64,000 nucleotides of DNA from an uncultured Oscillospiraceae bacterium. Lineage in GTDB: Bacteria > Bacillota > Clostridia > Oscillospirales > Ruminococcaceae. The notes beneath the pieces are model-generated. The model was given only the letters and a program-made list of their open reading frames with translations, was not told the origin of the DNA and searched no databases. A program made the position numbers and the translations under genes. Shown piece by piece: positions 43,167 to 51,738 of the stretch (its first letter is position 1; every line of letters begins with the position of its first letter). The DNA lies in NCBI GenBank assembly GCA_934464775.1, contig CAKSKG010000001.1, forward strand, positions 184,622 through 248,621. The letters run 5' to 3'.

Positions 43167-45444
43167 TAAATATCTTAACAGATACAATATAGCTCTCCTT
43201 GCGGCAAATTTGCAGGACCCTTTCAGCGAGCAGCTCTCAATGGGTGCTATGCGTGCCGCAGAGCGCCTTGATGTGGATCTCTGCATTATCCCGGGAAAAT
43301 ACGTGGGAATTGATTACGAGGAAAGAGATCCCGATTCAAAATACGATTATCAGAACAACTCCATGTTCTACACCGCCGCTGCGGGAAAATTTGATTTTAT
43401 AATAGCCGCAGTCGGTTCGGTGGCATATTCCTATGATGCTGCCAAAAAGGACGAATTTCTTCATCTTTATGACGGAACGCCCATTCTCAGCGTTGCTGCG
43501 GAATCTAATGTCTGCGATTACATACAGTATGACAACCGCACGGGAATAATCTCCACAATGGATCATCTTATCGAAAAAGAGGGCAAGAAGCACATCGGTA
43601 TGCTTGTGGGCGATCTCAATAATTTTGAGTGCGCTGAAAGATATACTGCCTATCTGCATTCGCTGGAAAAGCACGGTCTTGACTATGACAAGCGGTTTGT
43701 TATGTCCTGCGATCTTTCCTCCTACTGCACCAAGGAAGTGGAAGAGCTGCTGCGCCGCTGTCCTGATATGGACGCACTTATATGCACAAACGATGTTATC
43801 GCTTCGGCGGTATACAAAGTCGTACACAAGGTCAACAGACACATCGGACGTGATCTTGCGGTAGTGGGCTTTGATGATATCCCCCTTGCTTCCAAGCTGG
43901 ATCCGCCATTGGCTTCCGTCAGAGCGGACGCATACAAAATGGGCGTCCGTGCAGTGGAAAAGGCGGTAAGTCATCTTAACGGAAAGTCGGACAAGGGCGT
44001 TTTGCTGCCAACGGAGTTCATTCCGAGAGCCTCATGCTGCTCCGACCCGATGGTCGTGAACTCACGTCAGGAAGTGCTTTCGGGCGGAAGCGCAGAAATG
44101 GCTGAAAGGATATATGAATATCTTCACGAAAGCTTTTCGGGCAAAACAGACAAGAAGCTTGTAACGGATTATTTCACTGCCGTGATAGACTGTCTTGACG
44201 GGCACTTCGTAAAGAGAGCCGCTTCCGAGGACGATCTTCACATCATCACCGATCTCACCGACGAATTTTTTGAAAGTATGCCCGTGATAGTGGACATAAC
44301 CCTAAAGATCGAAAATGTTATACAGGGGCTTTACGGCAAATATACCCTTGAATGTCCCGATGAAAACAGAAAATATCTTGTAATGCTGAACGAATATTTC
44401 CACCGCCGCATAACGACTCTTATCGTTTCGGATTACCGTCAGCTTCAGGAAAAGCACCGTGAGCAGCAGTATATGCTGAACCTTGTTATCCGTGACACGC
44501 TGATGTTTCAGGGAAATCTAAGCATAAGCTATGCAAGCATTCTGAAGCAGCTTCATCACATCGGCATAAAGACCTGTTATCTTTATCTGCTGGAAAAGCC
44601 CGTTGTGTATCACAACGGCGATGTATTTTATCCCGAGAATGTACAGTGGAAATTCAAGTCCTACTGCTACGGAAATGATTTTCACATGGTCCCCGAGGAA
44701 GAGCAGTCAATCACACCCGATATGCTTTTCAACAACAAATATCTGCCCTACAACCGCAGATTCACTGCAATTACGGTTGATCTTTACATTGCCGAGAAGC
44801 AGTACGGCATACTGCTCTGCGAGCCCGAGGATTCGGATGTATTCGGCAGAGTGGACATGATAAGCTATCAGATGAGCACGGCGATAAGAGAGATCGAGCT
44901 GCTCATAAGTCAGGAAGAGATGATGACCAAGCTTTACACATCAAATCTTGCTCTTGAAAACATGAGCAAGATCGACGAGCTTACGGGCATATACAACCGC
45001 AGGGGCTTTTATTCCGCAGCGGAAAAGCTTATCACCGACAGCAAAAACAAAGGCAGAAAGCTGATAGTCTGCTATGCGGACATGGACAATCTGAAAATGG
45101 TGAACGACAAGTTCGGTCACATTGAGGGTGATTTTTCGCTCCGTTCGCTGGCTGAATGCTTGTCCGAGCTTTTCGGAAAAAATTCCGTTGTGGGCAGGAT
45201 AGGCGGAGACGAATATTCGGCAGTTGCCTTTGCCGACGAAATGCCCTCCCCCGATGAGCTTCTTGCCAAAAAGGACGCCCTCATAGGCGAGCTTAACAAA
45301 AAGGCTGGCAAGAACTATCACATCGGAATGTCCATAGGAATTTACAGCTGCGTCTGCGAAAGCATTTACGATCTTAAAGACGCAATGGACAAGGCTGACG
45401 ACCTGCTTTATTCCGTTAAAAAGAACCGCAAAAAGGAAATTTGA
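43159..45444 (+). CDS. LacI-type sugar-sensor domain fused to a GGDEF diguanylate cyclase
   Basis: 761 residues. Residues about 9-300 form a periplasmic-binding-protein fold of LacI regulators (NIALLAANLQDPFSEQLSMGAM, AVVGFDDIPLASKLDPPLASVR) but with no helix-turn-helix and no signal peptide, so it senses a cytoplasmic ligand. A helical linker and a possible GAF-like region (about 430-590) follow. The GGDEF domain starts LTGIYNRRGF, with the active motif GGDEY at 682-686. No RxxD inhibitory site precedes it, so feedback by c-di-GMP may be absent. The start at 43159 has GGGAGG 6 bases upstream. Confidence 0.9.
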   Translation: MSNKYLNRYNIALLAANLQDPFSEQLSMGAMRAAERLDVDLCIIPGKYVGIDYEERDPDSKYDYQNNSMFYTAAAGKFDFIIAAVGSVAYSYDAAKKDEFLHLYDGTPILSVAAESNVCDYIQYDNRTGIISTMDHLIEKEGKKHIGMLVGDLNNFECAERYTAYLHSLEKHGLDYDKRFVMSCDLSSYCTKEVEELLRRCPDMDALICTNDVIASAVYKVVHKVNRHIGRDLAVVGFDDIPLASKLDPPLASVRADAYKMGVRAVEKAVSHLNGKSDKGVLLPTEFIPRASCCSDPMVVNSRQEVLSGGSAEMAERIYEYLHESFSGKTDKKLVTDYFTAVIDCLDGHFVKRAASEDDLHIITDLTDEFFESMPVIVDITLKIENVIQGLYGKYTLECPDENRKYLVMLNEYFHRRITTLIVSDYRQLQEKHREQQYMLNLVIRDTLMFQGNLSISYASILKQLHHIGIKTCYLYLLEKPVVYHNGDVFYPENVQWKFKSYCYGNDFHMVPEEEQSITPDMLFNNKYLPYNRRFTAITVDLYIAEKQYGILLCEPEDSDVFGRVDMISYQMSTAIREIELLISQEEMMTKLYTSNLALENMSKIDELTGIYNRRGFYSAAEKLITDSKNKGRKLIVCYADMDNLKMVNDKFGHIEGDFSLRSLAECLSELFGKNSVVGRIGGDEYSAVAFADEMPSPDELLAKKDALIGELNKKAGKNYHIGMSIGIYSCVCESIYDLKDAMDKADDLLYSVKKNRKKEI

Positions 45445-45465
45445 ATTTTCATATTGATAAAAAAC

Positions 45466-45514
45466 AAAGCTTTGAGATAAGCGATAAAATGCTTATCTCA
45501 AAGCTTTTTCTTTT
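45466..45514 (+). terminator. Terminator of the nitrilase/GGDEF operon
   Basis: A 17-bp perfect stem (45466-45482 with 45491-45507) is followed by TT-C-TTTTTT. Confidence 0.9.
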
Positions 45515-45531
45515 TTATATTTTATTGTCAA

Positions 45532-45656
45532 GCCTCGCAATGCTTACGCATTTCTCGGTGTTCCCGGGGATTCCGCTCTCTGCGGAGAGCGGCGAAGGGC
45601 GCTGCCCTTTCGAAACCTGCAAGCTTTAAAAAGCTTGACCAAACTTTTTATACCTA
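45532..45656 (+). repeat. Dispersed hairpin repeat, copy R3
   Basis: Starts AGCCTCGCAATGCTTACGC; bases 45571-45656 are identical to R1 over 86 positions. The same three hairpins as R1 are present. As with R1 it sits right after a terminator and before a gene read toward it. Confidence 0.88.
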
Positions 45657-45678
45657 TTTACTGCTTAGCATATGTTTC

Positions 45679-48657
45679 TCACAGCCACTTTTTTAACGTT
45701 GCTATCAATTTATTAATATCCAGCGGCTTTGCTATATGTTCATTCATACCCGCATTCAGCGCTTCCTTAACATCTTCCGCAAACGCATTGGCTGTCATTG
45801 CTACCACAGGTATCTTCTCCGCATCGGGGCGATCAAGCTTTCTGATCTCTCTTACGGCATCATAGCCATTCATCACAGGCATCTGTATATCCATAAAGAT
45901 CAGATCATAATATCCGCCCTCGGAAGCCGCAAATTTATCCACTGCTTCCTTTCCGTTAACGGCACATTCCACATCAAGCTTCATCATCTTCAGCAGTTCG
46001 GTTGCTATCTCACAGTTCAGCTCATTATCATCAACAAGCAGAACTCTCCTGCCCTCAAAGCTTGTACTGCGAAGCTCATCTGCGCTCTTTTCAACGGCTG
46101 CTTCGGGCTGAGTTTCCGCATTTTCACTGAGTTTAAGGTAAAGTGTAACTGTGAAGCAGCTGCCCTTACCCGGTTCACTTTCGACCCGAATACTGCCGTT
46201 CATCATCTTCACAAGGTTATAGGTGATAGCCATGCCCAGACCCGTTCCCTGCTGACCGTCAACACGCTCGTCCTCGGCTCTTTCAAACGGCTCAAAGAGC
46301 TTTTTCATGAACTCCTTGGTCATTCCTATACCGTTATCCCTGAAAACGAACTCATAGCAGCCGACGCTGTGATTTCCGACAGGCTTTTCGGTGATATCCA
46401 CTGTGATATGTCCGCCGTCATTGGTATATTTTATCGAGTTGCTGACGATATTCACGAACACCTGCTGGATACGCAGTCTGTCGCCCACGATATTTTCGTG
46501 AATGATATCATGAGTCCTGACCTCCAGCTTATGCTTCTTCTGTTTTGCGGATTCCGCAACCATTTCCGAAAGCTCATCTATCAGCGTACAGAGGTTCAGA
46601 TCGTCCTCGGTAAGGCGAAACTTGCCCGATTCGATCTTGCTCATATCAAGCACATCGTTGATAAGGGACAGCAGATAATTTCCCGAAACGGTTATCTTTT
46701 CAAGGCAGTCCGCAACCTTATCCTTATTGTCGATATTAGAATTTGCAATAAACGTCATGCCGATAATGGCATTCATAGGCGTTCTGATATCGTGGCTCAT
46801 GCGTGACAGGAAGTCCGTTTTTGCGTTATCCGCACGTCTTGCATTGTCATATGCGTCACGAAGCGCCTTATTTGCCTGAATGAGCTTATCGGTATATTCA
46901 TCGTCCTTATAGCGTGCGATACGCTTTTTCTCTTCAACGGTCTCGGTTATATCCTGAACAAGACCGATAACGTCCGAATTGAGAACGGAAATAGAGAATT
47001 TATACCATACCTCTTTGCCGCTGCGGCTGCTTTTTATCTCGATATTTTTGCCTGCCGCCTCCATGAATTCCTCGGGATCGCCTGCAAGGCAGAGATTCAG
47101 CACATTATTGTCGGGATCTATCTTTTTCAGCTGTGCATTGAATTTTTCCTCGGAGACGGTATAGTCCGTATGCGGTATATCCTCAAAATCCATTATTTCG
47201 GTAAGGCTCTCGCTGACGAACACCGTATGCCTCAGCCTGCTGTACATAAATACTCCTATGCCGCTGTCTGTAAGAGTGATTATTCTCGATACTCTTGCGG
47301 CATATTCCAGCGAATCCTGCTGGAGCTTTACGATAGATGTTGCAAGCTCATCGAACTCGGTTATTCTGGAGCTGCTGAATTCGGGTATCATTCTGCCGTC
47401 GGACGTGCTTTTCAGAGCAGCCGACATTTTTGAAACGGGCTTGCTTATCTGTCTCGATGTAAACAGCGAGAATGCTATGCAGCACAGGATAGTTATGGCG
47501 GCGGAGATGAAGAATATCTTTATAAGATACTCATAGATATTCATAACCGCCGACGGGTCCGCCGCAGATATCAGCGCCCATTTCTGGCTCACATAGGGCG
47601 AACCCGAATTATACATTTTCAGCTTGTGTATCGCTCCGAGACAGTCTCCGCCGTCCGCAGACCTGAATGTATAAACATTATACTCCAAAGGACAGCTCTC
47701 ACTCAGCTCCGTATCACTTCCGATAAGTCGGTTATAGGACGAACCCGAGTAGAAAAACGGCTCATAGGTACCGCTGTTGTCGTAATCGCAGGCTATGATA
47801 TAGCACGCTTTTTCGTTGTAGAAATCGGCGGCAGGAATGCTCCTGCGTATGGTCTTATCCATAATGCCGATGCCTATTACTCCGTATATCTTACCGTCCG
47901 AAGTCACCAGCGGCAGAGTATATTTCATGCTCTGCTGTGCCGAGAAGGATATCTTTGAAAACGGCGTCCAATAGCCCAGATTATACAGCGGCTGACCCGA
48001 ATACTTATTGTAGGAATTCATGGGCACCGTATAAAATCGGAAATCATTTCTGTCATCTATAACAAGATGAGAGGACCATTCCGAATCCAGCGCCGAACCG
48101 AGCTGACGGGCAATATCATTGCTGCCCATTTCCATATAGATATCCTTGTTGTCGGAAGAACTGTTCTCGTAAATATCCGTATCACGGAGATACAGTCCCG
48201 CACGGACGGTACTTTCCTCCGTATCATAAAGCGAGTCTGTATCGAGGATAATGTATGCGTCATTTACCATATCTCTGCGGATAAGCGAAACAAGAGTTTC
48301 CGCCGAACGGCTCAGTATCTCCTTGTTCACTTCCCTGTCCGTCTTGATGCTGTCGGCTGTAATGCCCTGCTCATTGAAATACTCCTCGGCAATTTTCGTG
48401 ACATCAAGCGAAGCCTCATACACAAGAGAGGTTTTCTGGCTCAGCATATTCTCAACATATCCTGCTCTGTTGTCCGTTTTTTCGGTCAGCAGACTGTATG
48501 AATACTTTTTGATATAGCTAAGCTCACCGCTGAATATCATTACTGCCGCAAATATTATTATCTCCAGCAGTCCGAGAATGAGCATGGGTATCATTACACG
48601 GGATATAAGTGAATTTCCTTTGGGGATCTTTTTCACCTTTGCATTTTCAGCAATCAT
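45679..48657 (-). CDS. Hybrid sensor histidine kinase/response regulator
   Basis: 992 residues. One helix near 22-45, a large extracellular Cache-type sensor (about 50-375, including LVTSDGKIYGVIGIGIMD), a second helix at about 385-405 and a HAMP linker (SRQISKPVSKM). A PAS-like segment (about 465-590) follows. The kinase core has the phospho-histidine in SHDIRTPMNAIIG (about residue 621), N box NIVSNSIKYT and G boxes FRDNGIGM and GTGLGMAI. A receiver domain ends the protein, with its aspartate in FMDIQMPVMNG (about 923). There is no output domain. It starts 4 bases after the binding-protein gene stop, so the two form an operon. Confidence 0.93.
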   Translation of the reverse strand: MIAENAKVKKIPKGNSLISRVMIPMLILGLLEIIIFAAVMIFSGELSYIKKYSYSLLTEKTDNRAGYVENMLSQKTSLVYEASLDVTKIAEEYFNEQGITADSIKTDREVNKEILSRSAETLVSLIRRDMVNDAYIILDTDSLYDTEESTVRAGLYLRDTDIYENSSSDNKDIYMEMGSNDIARQLGSALDSEWSSHLVIDDRNDFRFYTVPMNSYNKYSGQPLYNLGYWTPFSKISFSAQQSMKYTLPLVTSDGKIYGVIGIGIMDKTIRRSIPAADFYNEKACYIIACDYDNSGTYEPFFYSGSSYNRLIGSDTELSESCPLEYNVYTFRSADGGDCLGAIHKLKMYNSGSPYVSQKWALISAADPSAVMNIYEYLIKIFFISAAITILCCIAFSLFTSRQISKPVSKMSAALKSTSDGRMIPEFSSSRITEFDELATSIVKLQQDSLEYAARVSRIITLTDSGIGVFMYSRLRHTVFVSESLTEIMDFEDIPHTDYTVSEEKFNAQLKKIDPDNNVLNLCLAGDPEEFMEAAGKNIEIKSSRSGKEVWYKFSISVLNSDVIGLVQDITETVEEKKRIARYKDDEYTDKLIQANKALRDAYDNARRADNAKTDFLSRMSHDIRTPMNAIIGMTFIANSNIDNKDKVADCLEKITVSGNYLLSLINDVLDMSKIESGKFRLTEDDLNLCTLIDELSEMVAESAKQKKHKLEVRTHDIIHENIVGDRLRIQQVFVNIVSNSIKYTNDGGHITVDITEKPVGNHSVGCYEFVFRDNGIGMTKEFMKKLFEPFERAEDERVDGQQGTGLGMAITYNLVKMMNGSIRVESEPGKGSCFTVTLYLKLSENAETQPEAAVEKSADELRSTSFEGRRVLLVDDNELNCEIATELLKMMKLDVECAVNGKEAVDKFAASEGGYYDLIFMDIQMPVMNGYDAVREIRKLDRPDAEKIPVVAMTANAFAEDVKEALNAGMNEHIAKPLDINKLIATLKKWL

Positions 48658-48661
48658 AAAC

Positions 48662-50125
48662 TCAACCGTTTCCTATAATCTGGTCAAATCCGCTCTTAAA
48701 ATCATTATACCAATCCTCAAAAGCGGCATCATTTGTATATTCTTCAAGAACAGTGTCTCTGTCCTCGCCTGCTTCTATCCTGCCGTAAGCCTCTTCATGA
48801 GCGGCAACAGCCTTTTCGGACATTGCGTCCTGAATATAGGAACGCATATCGGCAGAATTTTCATACGGAGGGCTTGTATAGAGTGTGCTGCCGTTTATCT
48901 CACCGATAGCCGTTTCAAAGGTCTGCTTCATATAATCCTTCATGCCCTCTTCGTGAGCGCTGATCTTGGTTATATCGTTTGCGGACTTTTTAACGGGGAG
49001 ATATCCCGAGCTTACCGCAAAATCAATATTTCTGTCCTCTTCCGTGAACCACTTCATGAATTTTGCGCAGGCATACTCTGTCTTTTCGTCCGACTTGATA
49101 ACGGACATTCCCGCACCCTGCTGAACAATATAAGGATCGCAGCCCTCAAAATTGGGCACAGGCAGAACGTTGATGTCAATGGGATAGGATTCATCGTCTG
49201 ATACCGTGACCTCTGTGGGGCAGTATGTAGATGCCGAATTGGAGCATACCATTGCAATGATAGATCCTGTTTTCATATCGTCGCTGCGGTATCTGTTTTC
49301 GGCTGCAAAATAGCCCTTGACAAAGGGAACATAGAAATTATCCCAAAGCCTTCTGACAGCTTCCTTGTCCGCACTGACGGTAACATTTCCGTTTTCATCG
49401 GCAGCGGCAAATTCTCCGCCCAGCTGCTTTGCGCCGACTATAAGATAGTTTGCGAGAGAATCTCTTCCGAAAAGCGCCTTGCCGTCATTTTCCACATCGG
49501 GAGTAAGTGCGTCAGTATAGTTGTAATACTTCTCGGCAGTGTCTGCAAGACCCTCCCATGTTTTCATATTGTCATAGGTGATATTTTCGGAAGCTGCGAA
49601 CTTGTCCCAGTCCGTAGCGTTTATCATCATTACCTCGGTGCTTTTTGCAACAGGGAAGATTTTCAGCTGATCTGCGCTGCCCATTCTTCCCTCGGTGATA
49701 TATTCGTCAACATATTCGCCCAGCTCTTCCTCGGTGAAATACTTTGACATATCAGCCAGCAGACCCATATTGTCCATAACATAAGCCGTTTCCGCATATG
49801 TACCGAAAATATTGGGAAGCTCCTCCGAACCGGGATCGTTATCCGCCGAAGCAAGCACAGCGTCAGAAAGCCCGTTTACCGAGTTCTTGGAAAAAGCCTC
49901 AACTATGATGCCGTCGTCGATGCCGACGGTGCTGTTGAATTCATTCACCATTTCATCGAACTGCGTCTGCTGAACGCCGTTGTAATAATGCCAGATAGTT
50001 ATAACAACGGGAGAATCCTTGTCAAGAAGCTTATCATATTTTTTTACACCCTGTTCCCCGCAGCCTGCCAGCGAAGCTGTCATAAGCAGAACGGCAGCAG
50101 CGGCTGTCACTCTGTATTTTTTCAA
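48662..50125 (-). CDS. Extracellular solute-binding lipoprotein (family 1)
   Basis: 487 residues. Signal and lipobox (ASLAGCG, cysteine near 22). The mature protein has TIWHYYNGVQQTQFDEMVNEFN, LPNIFGTYAETAYV and KFMKWFTEEDRN, the layout of sugar-type ABC binding proteins. The start is TTG at 50125 with AGAGGGG 7 bases upstream. There are no permease or ATPase genes beside it; instead a sensor kinase gene follows after 4 bases. It therefore probably delivers a ligand to that kinase's extracellular domain, in the manner of known binding-protein/kinase pairs (inference). Confidence 0.9.
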   Translation of the reverse strand: MKKYRVTAAAAVLLMTASLAGCGEQGVKKYDKLLDKDSPVVITIWHYYNGVQQTQFDEMVNEFNSTVGIDDGIIVEAFSKNSVNGLSDAVLASADNDPGSEELPNIFGTYAETAYVMDNMGLLADMSKYFTEEELGEYVDEYITEGRMGSADQLKIFPVAKSTEVMMINATDWDKFAASENITYDNMKTWEGLADTAEKYYNYTDALTPDVENDGKALFGRDSLANYLIVGAKQLGGEFAAADENGNVTVSADKEAVRRLWDNFYVPFVKGYFAAENRYRSDDMKTGSIIAMVCSNSASTYCPTEVTVSDDESYPIDINVLPVPNFEGCDPYIVQQGAGMSVIKSDEKTEYACAKFMKWFTEEDRNIDFAVSSGYLPVKKSANDITKISAHEEGMKDYMKQTFETAIGEINGSTLYTSPPYENSADMRSYIQDAMSEKAVAAHEEAYGRIEAGEDRDTVLEEYTNDAAFEDWYNDFKSGFDQIIGNG

Positions 50126-50296
50126 ATCAAGACCCCTCTTTCATATCGATCCACATATTATGGATATATATGATTATATTATACACCACACTGTTATGTG
50201 ATATATGTCTATTTTAAAGCCAAACATCTTACATTAGATGAATCATGTATAAATTCTGACGGACTCTTCCATTATTCGGTATAAACCTTGTTATAT

Positions 50297-50326
50297 GCAA
50301 GCCCCAAAAGTAATTATAGGGCTTGC
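50297..50326. other. Isolated hairpin upstream of spoIIID
   Basis: An 8-bp perfect stem (GCAAGCCC/GGGCTTGC) with an AT-rich loop of 14 bases. It lies in the 282-base gap between the divergent binding-protein gene and spoIIID; it may be a leader hairpin or operator. Nothing else is recognisable in the gap apart from AT-rich promoter-like sequence. Confidence 0.35.
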
Positions 50327-50407
50327 TTTCGCATATAATTAAGAGAAACCATATCGGGCGGCAGCGGAAAAAGCCGTCAGAAATATATTGTAACGGAGCT
50401 GATATTA

Positions 50408-50686
50408 TTGTCCCGTCATGCAGGAGTGAAGTCCGAAGAGATAAAGGAACGAGCCGTGATACTCGGCGAATACATAATAGAACACAAAGCAACGGTGCGT
50501 GCGGCAGCAAAGGAATTCGGAGTCAGCAAATCCACCGTCCACAAGGACCTTACCGAAAAGCTGCCCATAGTCTGCCCGTCAATATATCCCGACGTAAAGA
50601 AAATACTTGAGATAAACAAGCAGGAGCGGCACATTCGGGGCGGACTGGCAACAAAGCACAAATACGAAAAAATGGGAAACCACTGA
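50408..50686 (+). CDS. spoIIID: Sporulation transcriptional regulator SpoIIID
   Basis: 92 residues, the normal size. The sequence IKERAVILGEYIIEHKATVRAAAKEFGVSKSTVHKDLTEKLP carries the helix-turn-helix, and the basic end QERHIRGGLATKHKY is the second DNA-contact region, both nearly invariant in the family. It acts in the mother cell to tune sigma-E genes. The start is TTG with GGAG 9 bases upstream. Its usual neighbours spoIIQ and mreB are not adjacent here. A terminator-like hairpin shared with the next convergent gene follows. Confidence 0.96.
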   Translation: MSRHAGVKSEEIKERAVILGEYIIEHKATVRAAAKEFGVSKSTVHKDLTEKLPIVCPSIYPDVKKILEINKQERHIRGGLATKHKYEKMGNH

Positions 50687-50715
50687 CTCTGCACGATCAT
50701 CAAACAAGCAAAAAA

Positions 50716-50746
50716 ATACCCGACGCATCATAAATGCATCGGGTAT
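50716..50746. terminator. Bidirectional terminator between convergent genes
   Basis: An 8-bp outer stem (ATACCCGA/TCGGGTAT) and an inner GCAT/ATGC stem; on the minus strand it is followed by six or more T residues, so it mainly ends the surface-protein gene. Confidence 0.82.
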
Positions 50747-50770
50747 GTATTTTATCTGTTCTTTAAGAAA

Positions 50771-51568
50771 TTACTTTCTCTTGGAAGCGATAGCTGCTGC
50801 GCCTGCGATAGCCATTACAGAAACGATAACTGCAACGGAAGCATTGCCTGTTGCTGCGGGAGCTGTTACAGCTGCATCATCAGCTGCGGGAGCGTCTGTT
50901 GTTTCCTCAACAGCTGCGTCATCTTCAGCGTCAACTGCAAATGCTGTGTCCTCATCGGAAGCATTGACAACTGTCTCGCCGTCTGCTGTTTCATCAGCTG
51001 CTGTATCTTCCTCAGCTGCTGCATCATCGGAAGCTGCGTTGTCGTTTACAGATGTGAAGCAGTATTCCTTGCCTGCTGCATCGTCAACGAGTGTGAGGTC
51101 GCCTTCCTTGGAATCAGCGAGAGAATAATCAGCGGACTTTACAACAACATTCTGAACGGAGAATGTGATACCGTCATCGCCGAGGTTGGGGATAGCTGCT
51201 GCATCGAGAACGAACTCGATAGATGTAGCATCTTCCTGAACGCAGATCCAACCGTCTGTCTTTGCAACGATCGTATCACTTGTGAGGTACTCGAGAACCT
51301 GGGACTTCCAGCCGTTATCATAGTCGATAACATTTACCAGGTACTGATCTGCAAGACCGTAAGGATTGTATGTCTCAACATCGAGAACAACCTTAACGTC
51401 GCCGCCTACTGCTTCGAGGTCAGCCTTCTTGATGCCTGCGCCGGAAGATGTCCATGCACCGGGATACTCAGCGTCGATCTCTACTGTTGTTGCGAATGCG
51501 GAAATGGCTGTCATTGTAAGAGCCATTGCGCCTGCTGCTGCTGCTGCAATAATTTTCTTGAAATTCAT
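50771..51568 (-). CDS. Secreted surface protein with acidic linker and C-terminal anchor
   Basis: 265 residues. A clear signal peptide (about 1-26, ending SAFA) precedes a beta-rich domain of about 150 residues (EIDAEYPGAWTSSGAGIKKADL...). An Asp/Glu/Ala-rich linker follows (about 178-232), then PAATGN, a hydrophobic helix and the tail SKRK. The order matches cell-wall sorting signals, although PAATG is not a canonical LPxTG. The beta domain may bind carbohydrate; this is a guess from shape. It is a single gene on the minus strand with GGAGGAA upstream. Confidence 0.75.
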   Translation of the reverse strand: MNFKKIIAAAAAGAMALTMTAISAFATTVEIDAEYPGAWTSSGAGIKKADLEAVGGDVKVVLDVETYNPYGLADQYLVNVIDYDNGWKSQVLEYLTSDTIVAKTDGWICVQEDATSIEFVLDAAAIPNLGDDGITFSVQNVVVKSADYSLADSKEGDLTLVDDAAGKEYCFTSVNDNAASDDAAAEEDTAADETADGETVVNASDEDTAFAVDAEDDAAVEETTDAPAADDAAVTAPAATGNASVAVIVSVMAIAGAAAIASKRK

Positions 51569-51738
51569 TTTAATTTTCCTCCTCTGAAAAATCGGCTTTC
51601 GCCATTTATGCAGTGTGTATTACGTCACATTGCTTCATATACAAATATATCACATTTATCCTGATTTGTCAATAGATTTTGCAATAAAAAATACTAAATA
51701 TTACAAACCGGTTACTTGCCGTATTGATGTGACAAGCC

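Noticed and set aside
48662..50125. Binding-protein component of a sugar ABC importer
   Set aside because: No permease or ATPase gene is adjacent; the kinase gene follows after 4 bases, so a sensory role fits better.
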